Shown: positions 51,914 to 59,729 of the stretch, in pieces
Numbering within the stretch: the stretch's first letter is position 1
Layout of the letters: each line of letters starts with the position of its first letter
Source: Winogradskya consettensis
Lineage (GTDB): Bacteria > Actinomycetota > Actinomycetes > Mycobacteriales > Micromonosporaceae
Length of the DNA: 64,000 nt
Direction of reading: 5' to 3'
NCBI RefSeq assembly: GCF_018332715.1
Contig: NZ_BOQP01000030.1
Location: 231,174-295,173 of the forward strand
The notes under the pieces: generated by a model
What the model was told of the DNA's origin: nothing
What the model saw: only the letters and a program-made list of their open reading frames with translations
Databases searched by the model: none
Made by a program: the position numbers and the translations under genes

Positions 51914-52778
51914 GCGCGGCGAGCGTCCGCCATTGCCGTAGTGGCAGCTCGCCGGGCAGCGCCCCGATCACGCTCAGGCAGACATGGTCGGCACCGGCGT
52001 CGAGGTGCTCGCGGACGCGCTGCCCGATCTCGTCGACGCCGCCGCGGGCCACGAGATCGTCGACGAGACCGTCCGGGCCGGCGCTCAGGTCGTACCCCAG
52101 GGATCGCAGCATTTCCGCCCTGTTGGGCAGGGCCTCCACGACGTATTGGCGGGCTGCGGCCCGGTCCTCGCCCCGCTCGCCCACGCCGGTGCGGTCGGCC
52201 GGGAGGACGGGCAGCACCACGGCGAGGAAGGCCGCCGGGCCCATCAGGGCGCGGGCCATCCGGGTGTGCCCGACCGGCATCCCCATCGGCAACGCGCCGT
52301 CGGCGTGCGAAGCGGCCAGCCCGAGCATTTTCGGCCCGACCGCCCCGAGCACGCGCGGTGGTCGTTTCTCGGCGTTCGGCGGACCGAACGACACCTCGTC
52401 GAGCCGGTCGAGGTAGGCGCGCATCGTCGGCAGGCGCGGCCCGAACGGGAGCCCGCGCATCTCGCTCACCGTCCACGGATGCCCGACACCGAGACCGAGC
52501 AGAAAACGCGGACCGTACGCCTCGTGCAGCGTCCGCTGAGCCTGCACCATCAGGGTGGCGTCCCGGCCGTGGATGCTCGCCACGCCCGTCGCCACCGTGA
52601 TGGTGCTCGTCGCGGACAGCATGAGCGTCGCCTGGGTCAGCGCCTCGCGGCCGAACAGCTCACCGAGCCACAGCGCCGAATACCCGAGCTGTTCGAGCTC
52701 GGCCGCGGCTCGCAGGGCGGACGACAGGCGTACCTGATCGAATTGATTGGTCCAGATGCCGATCCGCCCGATCTCCAT
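51903..52778 (-). CDS. LLM-class F420/FMN-dependent oxidoreductase
   Basis: 291 aa. Luciferase-like monooxygenase fold with IGRIGIWTNQFDQV, YSALWLGELFGREAL, TGVASIHGRDATLMVQAQR, FLLGLGVGHPW and VGPKMLGLAASHADGALP. Matches the F420-dependent (TIGR03620-type) group common in actinomycetes. Substrate unknown. Converges on the LuxR gene and follows the alcohol dehydrogenase in the same direction with 9 bp between, so it may be in its operon. Confidence 0.88.
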   Translation of the reverse strand: MEIGRIGIWTNQFDQVRLSSALRAAAELEQLGYSALWLGELFGREALTQATLMLSATSTITVATGVASIHGRDATLMVQAQRTLHEAYGPRFLLGLGVGHPWTVSEMRGLPFGPRLPTMRAYLDRLDEVSFGPPNAEKRPPRVLGAVGPKMLGLAASHADGALPMGMPVGHTRMARALMGPAAFLAVVLPVLPADRTGVGERGEDRAAARQYVVEALPNRAEMLRSLGYDLSAGPDGLVDDLVARGGVDEIGQRVREHLDAGADHVCLSVIGALPGELPLRQWRTLAALTA

Positions 52779-52787
52779 CCGCTCAGA

Positions 52788-53828
52788 TTAGGCGCCTTCT
52801 GTCATGTCAAGGACGAACCGGTAGCGCACGTCGTTTCGGCGCAAGCGGTCCATGGCTTCGTTGACGTCGGCCAGGGCGACGATCTCGATGTCCGCGGTGA
52901 CGCCGTGCTCCGCGCAGAAGTCGAGCATCTCCTGGGTACCCCGCGTGCCCGCGCTGCCGGCCGAGGCGAAGCTCTTGCGGCCGACGAGCAGACTCATCGG
53001 GTCGACGGTCCAGCTGCCCGGGATGCCGAGCACGCACAGGGTGCCGTCGAGGCCGAGTGCCCGCAGGTACGGATTGGGGTCGTGCGCGCCCGAAGCGGTG
53101 TCGAGGATGAACGCGAAGCGGCCCTTCTGAGCGTCCATGGCGCTCGCGTCGGTGGAGATGACGACCTCGTCGGCGCCGAGTTCCAGCGCCGCGGCCGCCT
53201 TCGCGGGCGAGGTGGTGAACACCGCGACGCGGGCGCCCAGGGCTTTGGCGAGCTTGACCGCCAGGTGCCCGAGCCCGCCGAGCCCGACCACGCCGACGAG
53301 CATGTCCGGGCCCACGTTCCAGCGGCGCAACGGCTCCCAGACGGTGACGCCGGCGCACATCAGCGGGGCAGCCGCGGCCGGGTCGAGGCCGTCGGGAAGG
53401 TGGTAGGTGAACGCCTCGCGGACCACGTACTCGCGCGAATACGCACCCCGGGTGACGGTGCCGTCGTGCCGGTCGATCCCGCCGTACGTCGTGGTCGGGA
53501 ACGCACCGCAGTAGTTCTCCTGCCCGGCCCGGCAGTATTCGCAGACGCCGCAGGAGTCGACGATGTTGCCGACCGCCACCGCGTCACCGACCGCGAACCG
53601 CGTGACCGCCGGACCGACCTCGGCAACGATGCCGACGAACTCGTGCCCGGGAACGAACGGCGTCCCGTCGTCGCTCGCGGCGTCGACGGCGTGCACGTCG
53701 GAGTGGCAGAGCCCGCAGTAGGTGACGGTGACCGCCACGTCGTCGGGCCGCAGGTCACGGCGCTCGAACCGCCACGGGCGCAGTTCGTCGCCGGGCTTGT
53801 GCAGGGCGTATCCGGATGTCTGACGCAT
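52788..53828 (-). CDS. Zinc-dependent alcohol dehydrogenase (CAD/YahK type)
   Basis: 346 aa from ATG (MRQTSGYALHKPG); AAAGG lies about 8 nt upstream. Catalytic zinc CGLCHSDVH, structural zinc CGVCEYCRAGQENYC, GHEFVG, and the cofactor fold VGVVGLGGLGHLAVKLAKALG. NADPH-dependent reduction of aldehydes is the usual activity of this subgroup. Regulated by the divergent TetR gene through the palindromes between them. Confidence 0.92.
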   Translation of the reverse strand: MRQTSGYALHKPGDELRPWRFERRDLRPDDVAVTVTYCGLCHSDVHAVDAASDDGTPFVPGHEFVGIVAEVGPAVTRFAVGDAVAVGNIVDSCGVCEYCRAGQENYCGAFPTTTYGGIDRHDGTVTRGAYSREYVVREAFTYHLPDGLDPAAAAPLMCAGVTVWEPLRRWNVGPDMLVGVVGLGGLGHLAVKLAKALGARVAVFTTSPAKAAAALELGADEVVISTDASAMDAQKGRFAFILDTASGAHDPNPYLRALGLDGTLCVLGIPGSWTVDPMSLLVGRKSFASAGSAGTRGTQEMLDFCAEHGVTADIEIVALADVNEAMDRLRRNDVRYRFVLDMTEGA

Positions 53829-53850
53829 GTCGCGTTGCCTTTCGACAGAG

Positions 53851-53872
53851 ACCAACGAACTAGTTGGTTGGT
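53851..53872. promoter_or_regulatory. TetR operator 1
   Basis: 22-bp near-perfect palindrome ACCAACGAACTAGTTGGTTGGT with one mismatched pair, between the ADH and TetR starts. Confidence 0.75.
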
Positions 53873-53890
53873 CGACCGTACCACTAGGGC

Positions 53891-53906
53891 AACCATCTAG
53901 TTGGTT
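53891..53906. promoter_or_regulatory. TetR operator 2
   Basis: AACCATCTAGTTGGTT, a second, shorter version of the CTAGTTGGT palindrome, 40 bp from the first and 23 bp before the TetR start. Confidence 0.7.
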
Positions 53907-53928
53907 TGTCCCCTGTTAAGGTCGCCAC

Positions 53929-54504
53929 ATGGCAGACGGACAGGCATCGCGACGCCGCCTCCTCGACGCCGCCGCCGCCGAGTTCGCCACCTGGGGCCTG
54001 GCCGGCGCCCGCGTCGACCGCATCGCCGCCACCTCCAAGGTCAACAAGCAGCAGATGTACGCCTGGTTCGGCAACAAGACCGACCTGTTCGACGCCATCT
54101 GGACGGAATCCGTCAACGAGATCGTCGACGCGGTCCCCCTGACCGCCGATGACCTCCCCGGCTACGCGACCCGGCTCTACGACGCGTACCTCGGCAGCCC
54201 CCACCTCGTCCGGCTGAGCGCCTGGGCCCGCCTCGAACGCATCCCGACGGGCAACCTGTTCGCCCACATGGCCAAGAGCGACGAGAAGAAGCACCAGTCG
54301 ATCGCCGACGCCCAGGCCGCGGGGCACATCGACGCCGGCTACGCCCCGCAGGACGTCCACTCCCTGGTCATCGCGATGTCCATGGCCTGGTCCCCGGCGA
54401 GCACCCTGGTCGCGGCGAGCCCCGAGGACACCGCCGCCGAGCACGCGCGCCGCAAAAAAGCCCTTGCCACGGCCGTCGACGGAGCCTTCAGGCCGAAGTC
54501 CTGA
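53929..54504 (+). CDS. TetR-family repressor
   Basis: 191 aa. N-terminal helix-turn-helix SRRRLLDAAAAEFATWGL ... VDRIAATSKVNKQQMYAWFGNKTDLFDAIW. C-terminal part is the ligand/dimer domain (TetR_C-type with WARLERIPTGNLFAHM). It very likely represses itself and the divergent alcohol dehydrogenase. Confidence 0.93.
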   Translation: MADGQASRRRLLDAAAAEFATWGLAGARVDRIAATSKVNKQQMYAWFGNKTDLFDAIWTESVNEIVDAVPLTADDLPGYATRLYDAYLGSPHLVRLSAWARLERIPTGNLFAHMAKSDEKKHQSIADAQAAGHIDAGYAPQDVHSLVIAMSMAWSPASTLVAASPEDTAAEHARRKKALATAVDGAFRPKS

Positions 54505-54538
54505 CCGCGTGACGGGCGGGACGCCGGTCTGCCCATTC

Positions 54539-54569
54539 AGGTTGTGCACAATTTAATTGTGCACAACCT
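54539..54569. promoter_or_regulatory. 31-bp near-perfect palindrome
   Basis: Two 15-bp arms (AGGTTGTGCACAATT and its complement) around a single T. It sits between the convergent ends of the TetR gene and the phenol hydroxylase gene. It can form a 14-bp stem, so it may be a bidirectional terminator, though its TTGTGCACAA core also looks like a MarR-type operator. Confidence 0.6.
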
Positions 54570-54611
54570 TTCGCTGAGCGGGCCGGCCTCGGCCAGCGTC
54601 GAGGAGCGCGG

Positions 54612-56357
54612 TCAGCGGTCGAGGAGCGCGGTCAGGATGCGGGACAGTTCTCCGGACGGGTCGGCGGCGAGGTGGGCGGAGCGCCAGGCGACGTGCGCGT
54701 CCGGGCGTACCAGCACACACCCGTCCTCGCCGACCTCCCGCAGCCGGGCCCAGTCGTCGTACAGATCGGTGAGATCCGCGCCGGGCCCGATGACGACGGC
54801 CTCGAGCTCAACGCCGAGCTGGTCCGCCACCTTGGCCGCGGCCTGCGCCCACGGCCGGCCGGTGATGCCGGTGAGCACCACGAAACGCCCCTTGCCCGCC
54901 ACGTCGAGCGTGCTCACCTTGTGCCCGTCACGGCCGAGCCAGCAGTGCGGCAGCCGCGCCCCGGGCCAGGTGGTCGGGTGGTAGAAGAGCTCAGGATCAC
55001 GGGTGTACGCGGGCTCCGGCGACCCGTCGGAAACGATCGCGCGGGAGGCGTACCGTTGCCCGAGCTCGACCCCGTGGGCGTTGAACTCGTAGTCCTTCAA
55101 CTCGAGCGCCGCCCGCAACTGCTCGCGCCGGGCCGCGCCCTCCGGTGAGTCGTCCCCGCGTGCGGCGATGGCCTGCTGCATCTGCGTCACGTCCTGATCG
55201 CCCCGCACACCGAGCGCCGCGAGGATCGCCCCGAACTCCTCGATGCTCTTGTTGGCCCGCAGCACGATCTGCTTGCCGACCGGTGCGCGCTCGGCGTCGA
55301 AGCTGTCGAGCAGCCCCGCCCCGGCCTTCCCGCTGAGCACGTGCGCGAGCTTCCATGCCAGGTTGTACGAGTCCTGGATGGACGTGTTCGACCCGAGCCC
55401 GTTCGACGGCGGGTGCCGGTGCACGGCGTCACCGACGGCGAAGACCCGGCCCTCGCGGTACCGCTCGGCGTACATCTTGTTGTTGCCCCACAACGACAGC
55501 GACCGGATGATCACCGGCACGGAGTCGTCACCGATCAGGCTGTGCACGATGCCGGTGGCCATCTCGTCGTCGAGCTTCGGCGGCGGCCCGCTGATGTCGT
55601 AGCCCCAGGTGATCAGCCACTCGTTCCACGGCCGGACCATCCGCACCAGCCCGAGCCCGATGCCGCCGATGGTCGCGCCCGGCTGCAGCACCCAGTAGAG
55701 GACGCTGGGCCGGTGGGCGACGAACGCGCTGAGGTCGGCGTGGAAGACGATGTTCATGCTGCCGGCGACGTCCATCTGGCCCGCCATGGGCAGCCCCAGA
55801 TCCGCGGCGACCTTGCTGCGCCCGCCGTCGGCCGCGATCACGTACTTCGCGCGGATGACGTACTCGTGACCGGAGATGCGGTCCCGGACCCGCACGCTGA
55901 CCCCGTCGGCGTCCTGCTCCAGCGACACGTACTCGGTGTCGAACCGGATCCGGCTCCCCCGCGCCGCGGCCTGCCCGATGAGCAGCGGCTCGAACAGCGT
56001 CTGCGGCAGGTCGCAGTTGAGCGAGGGGCTGGCCAGCCGGTAGTCGGCCTCCCGCGCCGGGTGGGTGCCCCAGGTGCGTACCCGGCCGATCTCGTCGCCG
56101 GCCAGGCTGCTGCAGAAGACGGTGTCACCCATCAGGTGATGCGGCGTCGCCTCGGCGAGCACCTCGTCCTCGATGCCCATGTCCCGCATGATCTCGACCG
56201 TGCGCTGGTTGGTGATGTGCGCCCGCGGGGTGTTCGCCGTCCAGCGGTACTTCGTGACGACGATGTGCTCCACGCCGTACGTGGCCAGGAAGAGCGCGGC
56301 GGACGCACCGGCCGGCCCGCTGCCGATCACCAGGACGTCGGTCTGCAGCTCGGTCAT
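54612..56357 (-). CDS. FAD-dependent phenol/resorcinol hydroxylase (TfdB-type)
   Basis: 581 aa from ATG (MTELQTDV), whose start overlaps the stop of the fusion gene (ATGA 56354-56357). FAD motif GSGPAGASAALFLATYGV, TPRAHITNQRTVEIMRDMG (chlorophenol hydroxylase signature), VIAADGGRSKVAADLG, VFAVGDAVHRHPPSNGLGSN, and the thioredoxin-like C-terminus with CVLVRPDAHVAWRS. With hydroxyquinol dioxygenase and maleylacetate reductase next to it, the probable reaction is resorcinol (or another dihydric phenol) to hydroxyquinol using NAD(P)H and O2. Confidence 0.9.
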   Translation of the reverse strand: MTELQTDVLVIGSGPAGASAALFLATYGVEHIVVTKYRWTANTPRAHITNQRTVEIMRDMGIEDEVLAEATPHHLMGDTVFCSSLAGDEIGRVRTWGTHPAREADYRLASPSLNCDLPQTLFEPLLIGQAAARGSRIRFDTEYVSLEQDADGVSVRVRDRISGHEYVIRAKYVIAADGGRSKVAADLGLPMAGQMDVAGSMNIVFHADLSAFVAHRPSVLYWVLQPGATIGGIGLGLVRMVRPWNEWLITWGYDISGPPPKLDDEMATGIVHSLIGDDSVPVIIRSLSLWGNNKMYAERYREGRVFAVGDAVHRHPPSNGLGSNTSIQDSYNLAWKLAHVLSGKAGAGLLDSFDAERAPVGKQIVLRANKSIEEFGAILAALGVRGDQDVTQMQQAIAARGDDSPEGAARREQLRAALELKDYEFNAHGVELGQRYASRAIVSDGSPEPAYTRDPELFYHPTTWPGARLPHCWLGRDGHKVSTLDVAGKGRFVVLTGITGRPWAQAAAKVADQLGVELEAVVIGPGADLTDLYDDWARLREVGEDGCVLVRPDAHVAWRSAHLAADPSGELSRILTALLDR

Positions 56358-58240
56358 GCGGGCTCCCCAAGGTCGATGAGAACGATGTCGAACTGCGTGC
56401 GGGTCCAAGTGCCGTCGAGCTCCCGTCCTGTGGGATTCGGGGTGTCCGGCTCCTGCTCGGTGAAATCCACGACCAGGGACTCCTTGACGCCGAACACCGC
56501 GTCGGAGTCCTGATAGGTGTCACCGCGTACGAATATGTGTGTCACCAGCCGATGGAAACCCGCCGCCGTGACCATGAAGTGCAGGTGCGCCGCGCGCATG
56601 GGCCCGCGGCCTGCCGCGGTGAGCAGATCCCCGACCGGGCCGTCATGCGGGATGGGGTACGGCGTGGGCGTCACACACCAGAACCCGTAACGCCCCCACT
56701 CGTCGGTGAGAAGGTGCCCGCGCCCCGCCGTACGGTCGTCGCCGTACTGCACGTCGTAGCGGCCGTCCTCGTCCGCCTCCCACACGTCGATGCGAGCACC
56801 CGCCACGGGCCGGCCGTCGCCACCGCGGACCACGCCGTCCACCCAGCACGGCTGCCCGTTCGCCTCCTGCGCGACGTCACCGCCGTACGGCACGGCGGGC
56901 GCCCCGGCGACGAAGAACGGCCCGAACACCGTCGCCTCGGTGGCACCCGGCTCCGGCGGCTGGTTCACCGCGATCGTCAGCATCGAGAGCCCGAGCACGT
57001 CGGAGAGCAGGATGAACTCCTGCCGCCGGTCGTCGGTGATGTGCCCGGCGCGGGTGAGGAACCCGATCGCGGCCTGCCATTCGGCCTCGGTGAGCCGCAC
57101 GTCGCGGACGAACGCGTGCGAGTGCCGGACGAGCGCCTCCATCACCTGTTTGAACCGCGGCTCGGGAGCGTCCGCGAAGCTCCGCAGCACCTGATCTGTC
57201 ACGTACTGCTCTCGCCGCGCGGCCTCACCCGACGGCCCCGCCGAGGGGAGCCGGCCGGACCACGCGTCGTGGATCAGCTGTTCCGCGGCGGCGAGAGGGA
57301 TGGGGGCGGCCTCCACGACCAGACGCGCGGCCTCCCCCACGGCGGATTCCGGCATGCCGAGGTCCCTCAGCGCGCGCGGCGCCCCGATCGCGTCGTACAG
57401 AGCGAGCAACTCGGTGAGCGCATCGGCCGTGCCTTTCAAGGCGAGCACGTGCGGCAGCACCACCGCGTGGGTCTGGGCGTGCGGCAGGTTGTAGGCGCCG
57501 CCGAGCACGTGGCAGATCTTGTGGTGCAGGCCGGAGCCGGCCCCGGCGAAACTCAGCCCGGCGAGGTAGGCGCCGTACAGAACCTGCGTGCGCCCGGCCA
57601 GGTCCTTGCCGTCGGCGTGCACGAGCGGCAGACCGGTCATCAGCGCGCGTGCACCCTCGTGCGCGAGTGCGGTGTCGACCGGGTTCGCCCGCGGGGCCCA
57701 CTGCGAGTCGATGCAGTGCGCGAGCGCGTTGAGCCCGCTCGCGACGGTCAGCTCGTCCGGCAGGCCGAGGGTCAGCTCGGGGTCGTAGATGACGGTCCGG
57801 GGCAGCACCAGCGGGTCGGTGCCGGTGGTTTTGCGGCCGGCCTCGGTGAGGCCCCAGACCGGGGTCACCTCGCTGCCGGCGTACGTGGTGGGGACGGCGA
57901 GGATCGGCAGGCCGCTGGTGAGCGCGACGGCTTTGGCCGTACCCGTGGTCGAACCGCCCCCGATGCTGAGCAGGAGGTCCGCGCCCGCAGAGACGGCCTG
58001 GTCCCGGGCCCGCCCGGCGGCCTCGATCGGAACGTGCATCCGGACGTCGGCGACGAACCCCGCCACCGGGAGCCGCGCGGTCAGCTCCTCGGCGAGTGGC
58101 CGGGAGGCGGGTCCGGCGACGACGAGGACGCGCTTCGAGCCGAGCCGTTCGATCTCGGCACCGAGCCGGGAACGGGCGGCGCCGGCACCGAACACGACCC
58201 GCTGGCCGTTGGTCTGACGCTCGAACGGGACAATGGACAT
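56354..58240 (-). CDS. Maleylacetate reductase - hydroxyquinol 1,2-dioxygenase fusion
   Basis: 628 aa from ATG (MSIVPFERQTNG), with AGGAG 6 nt upstream. Residues ~1-345 are an iron-type alcohol dehydrogenase of the maleylacetate reductase group: GGGSTTGTAKAVAL, PTTYAGSEVTPVWGLTE, HHKICHVLGGAYNLPHAQTH. Residues ~355-628 are an intradiol dioxygenase of hydroxyquinol type with DGRYDVQYG, WGRYGFWCVTP (Tyr ligands) and HLHFMV (His ligands). One polypeptide thus opens hydroxyquinol to maleylacetate and reduces it to 3-oxoadipate. The linker (around PSGEAARREQYV) is short. First gene of a two-gene operon. Confidence 0.93.
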   Translation of the reverse strand: MSIVPFERQTNGQRVVFGAGAARSRLGAEIERLGSKRVLVVAGPASRPLAEELTARLPVAGFVADVRMHVPIEAAGRARDQAVSAGADLLLSIGGGSTTGTAKAVALTSGLPILAVPTTYAGSEVTPVWGLTEAGRKTTGTDPLVLPRTVIYDPELTLGLPDELTVASGLNALAHCIDSQWAPRANPVDTALAHEGARALMTGLPLVHADGKDLAGRTQVLYGAYLAGLSFAGAGSGLHHKICHVLGGAYNLPHAQTHAVVLPHVLALKGTADALTELLALYDAIGAPRALRDLGMPESAVGEAARLVVEAAPIPLAAAEQLIHDAWSGRLPSAGPSGEAARREQYVTDQVLRSFADAPEPRFKQVMEALVRHSHAFVRDVRLTEAEWQAAIGFLTRAGHITDDRRQEFILLSDVLGLSMLTIAVNQPPEPGATEATVFGPFFVAGAPAVPYGGDVAQEANGQPCWVDGVVRGGDGRPVAGARIDVWEADEDGRYDVQYGDDRTAGRGHLLTDEWGRYGFWCVTPTPYPIPHDGPVGDLLTAAGRGPMRAAHLHFMVTAAGFHRLVTHIFVRGDTYQDSDAVFGVKESLVVDFTEQEPDTPNPTGRELDGTWTRTQFDIVLIDLGEPA

Positions 58241-58250
58241 GCGTGCTCCT

Positions 58251-58264
58251 GTGATCGCGGTCAC
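58251..58264. promoter_or_regulatory. Imperfect palindrome upstream of the hydroxyquinol operon
   Basis: GTGATCGCGGTCAC, 14 bp with two mismatched pairs, 11 bp upstream of the fusion gene's ATG. Possible operator; no regulator gene is adjacent. Confidence 0.4.
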
Positions 58265-58401
58265 GACGGAGGTCGATGTGCCCACTCTTCCCGCAGCGTG
58301 CGACCGGGATCAAGCGCACCGGACACCCAGATTCTTAACAGCGGGTTCACAGCTCGCTAAGGCGTAATGGACGCGTCGTTACCGCCGGATGAGGGATCTT
58401 C

Positions 58402-58941
58402 GTGAACCAGCTCCTGGTCGTCGCCGCCGACCTCGTCGCCATCGCCCTGCTCACCTTCGGGATCTACTTCCCCCGGCACCACCGCCGCGACCTCGTGGTG
58501 GCGTTCCTCGGGGTGAACATCGGTGTCCTGGCGACCTCCATGGTCCTCGGCTCCTCCACCGTCGGCGCGGGGCTCGGGCTGGGGCTGTTCGGGGTCCTGT
58601 CGATCATCCGGCTGCGGTCGGACGAGATCGCGCAGCACGAGGTGGCGTACTACTTCGCCGCGCTCGCCCTCGGCCTGATCGCCGGGCTGAACGGCACGGT
58701 CACGCCGCTGGCCGGGAGCCTGATGCTGCTGATCGTCGCGGTGCTCTTCGCCGGCGACCATCCGGGGTTGTTCCGGCGCTACCGGCAGCAGACGATGCAA
58801 CTGGACAGTGCGTTCACCGACGAGAGCGCCCTGCGCGCGCACCTCGAGACGCTGCTGCACGCGCGGGTCGTCAACCTGTCGATCCGCCACGTCGACATGG
58901 TGAACGACACCACGCTCGCCGAGGTGCGGTACGCGCTGTGA
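58402..58941 (+). CDS. DUF4956 membrane protein
   Basis: 179 aa from GTG. Four hydrophobic helices in the first ~115 residues (LVVAADLVAIALLTFGI, VVAFLGVNIGVLATSM, GLGLGLFGVLSIIRLRSDEI, YYFAALALGLIAGL), then a soluble tail. The RLRSDEI motif is characteristic of DUF4956. Found next to VTC-domain proteins in many bacteria. Stop overlaps the next gene's GTG by 4 bp. Confidence 0.88.
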   Translation: MNQLLVVAADLVAIALLTFGIYFPRHHRRDLVVAFLGVNIGVLATSMVLGSSTVGAGLGLGLFGVLSIIRLRSDEIAQHEVAYYFAALALGLIAGLNGTVTPLAGSLMLLIVAVLFAGDHPGLFRRYRQQTMQLDSAFTDESALRAHLETLLHARVVNLSIRHVDMVNDTTLAEVRYAL

Positions 58942-59729
58942 CCGCCGACCTGACGTTCGCCCCGATCGGCCTCGACGAGCTCATCGAGCGGGCCGCCCTG
59001 CTCACCCGGCTGGACCGCAAGTACCTGATCCCGTCCGGGGACCTGCCGGCTCTGCTCACGGGGCTGCCCGCCGATGTCCGGGTGCTCGACGTGGACGGCC
59101 GGCGCAGCTTCCGCTACCTGTCCACGTACTTCGACACCGCCGGCCTCGACAGCTACCTGACCACCGCACGGCAGCGCCGCCGCCGCTTCAAGGTGCGCGT
59201 GCGCAGCTACGTCGACACCGGCGCGCAGTTCCTGGAGATCAAGACCAGAGGCCCACGAGGAACAACCATCAAACAACGATTTCCGTACGCCGGCAGCAGC
59301 GCGACCCTCGACCCCGAAGCCCACACGCTCGCCGTCCAGGCGCTGGCAGCAGCCGGCGTCCCCGCCGACGGCCTGCGTTTCCACCCGACGCTGACCACCG
59401 AATACGAGCGCACCACGCTCTTCGTCGCGTCGACCGGAAGCCGGGTCACCATCGACCGCCGCCTCGCCTGGTCCCTGCCGGACGGCACGACGACGGGCAC
59501 TCCCGGCCGGGTCATCGTCGAGACCAAGTCCGAGCGCAGCACGTCCCCCGTCGACCAGCTCCTCTGGTCGATGTCGCACCGCCCCTGCGCGATCTCCAAG
59601 TACGCCACCGGCCTGGCCGCCCTCCACCCGGACCTGCCCGCCAACCGCTGGCACCGCATCCTGCGCGCCTTCCAGCCCCAGACCCAGCCCACGCCCGCGT
59701 CCGCTCGTGCATTGGAGAGGCAGCCATGA
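58938..59729 (+). CDS. VTC-domain (polyphosphate-polymerase-like) protein
   Basis: 263 aa from GTG. Triphosphate-tunnel fold residues: TRLDRKYLI, RRRRFKVRVRSY, FLEIKTRGPRGTTIKQR, TTEYERTT, VTIDRRLAW, VIVETKSE and SKYATGLAAL. These match the catalytic core of eukaryotic VTC polyphosphate polymerases and bacterial relatives; activity in bacteria of this type is not established. Lies between a DUF4956 membrane protein and a surface lipoprotein, with 4-bp overlaps on both sides. Confidence 0.9.
   Translation: MTADLTFAPIGLDELIERAALLTRLDRKYLIPSGDLPALLTGLPADVRVLDVDGRRSFRYLSTYFDTAGLDSYLTTARQRRRRFKVRVRSYVDTGAQFLEIKTRGPRGTTIKQRFPYAGSSATLDPEAHTLAVQALAAAGVPADGLRFHPTLTTEYERTTLFVASTGSRVTIDRRLAWSLPDGTTTGTPGRVIVETKSERSTSPVDQLLWSMSHRPCAISKYATGLAALHPDLPANRWHRILRAFQPQTQPTPASARALERQP

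Noticed and set aside
51984..53900. 638-codon plus-strand frame over the LLM oxidoreductase and ADH genes
   Set aside because: Antisense shadow of two genes with clear motifs on the minus strand.
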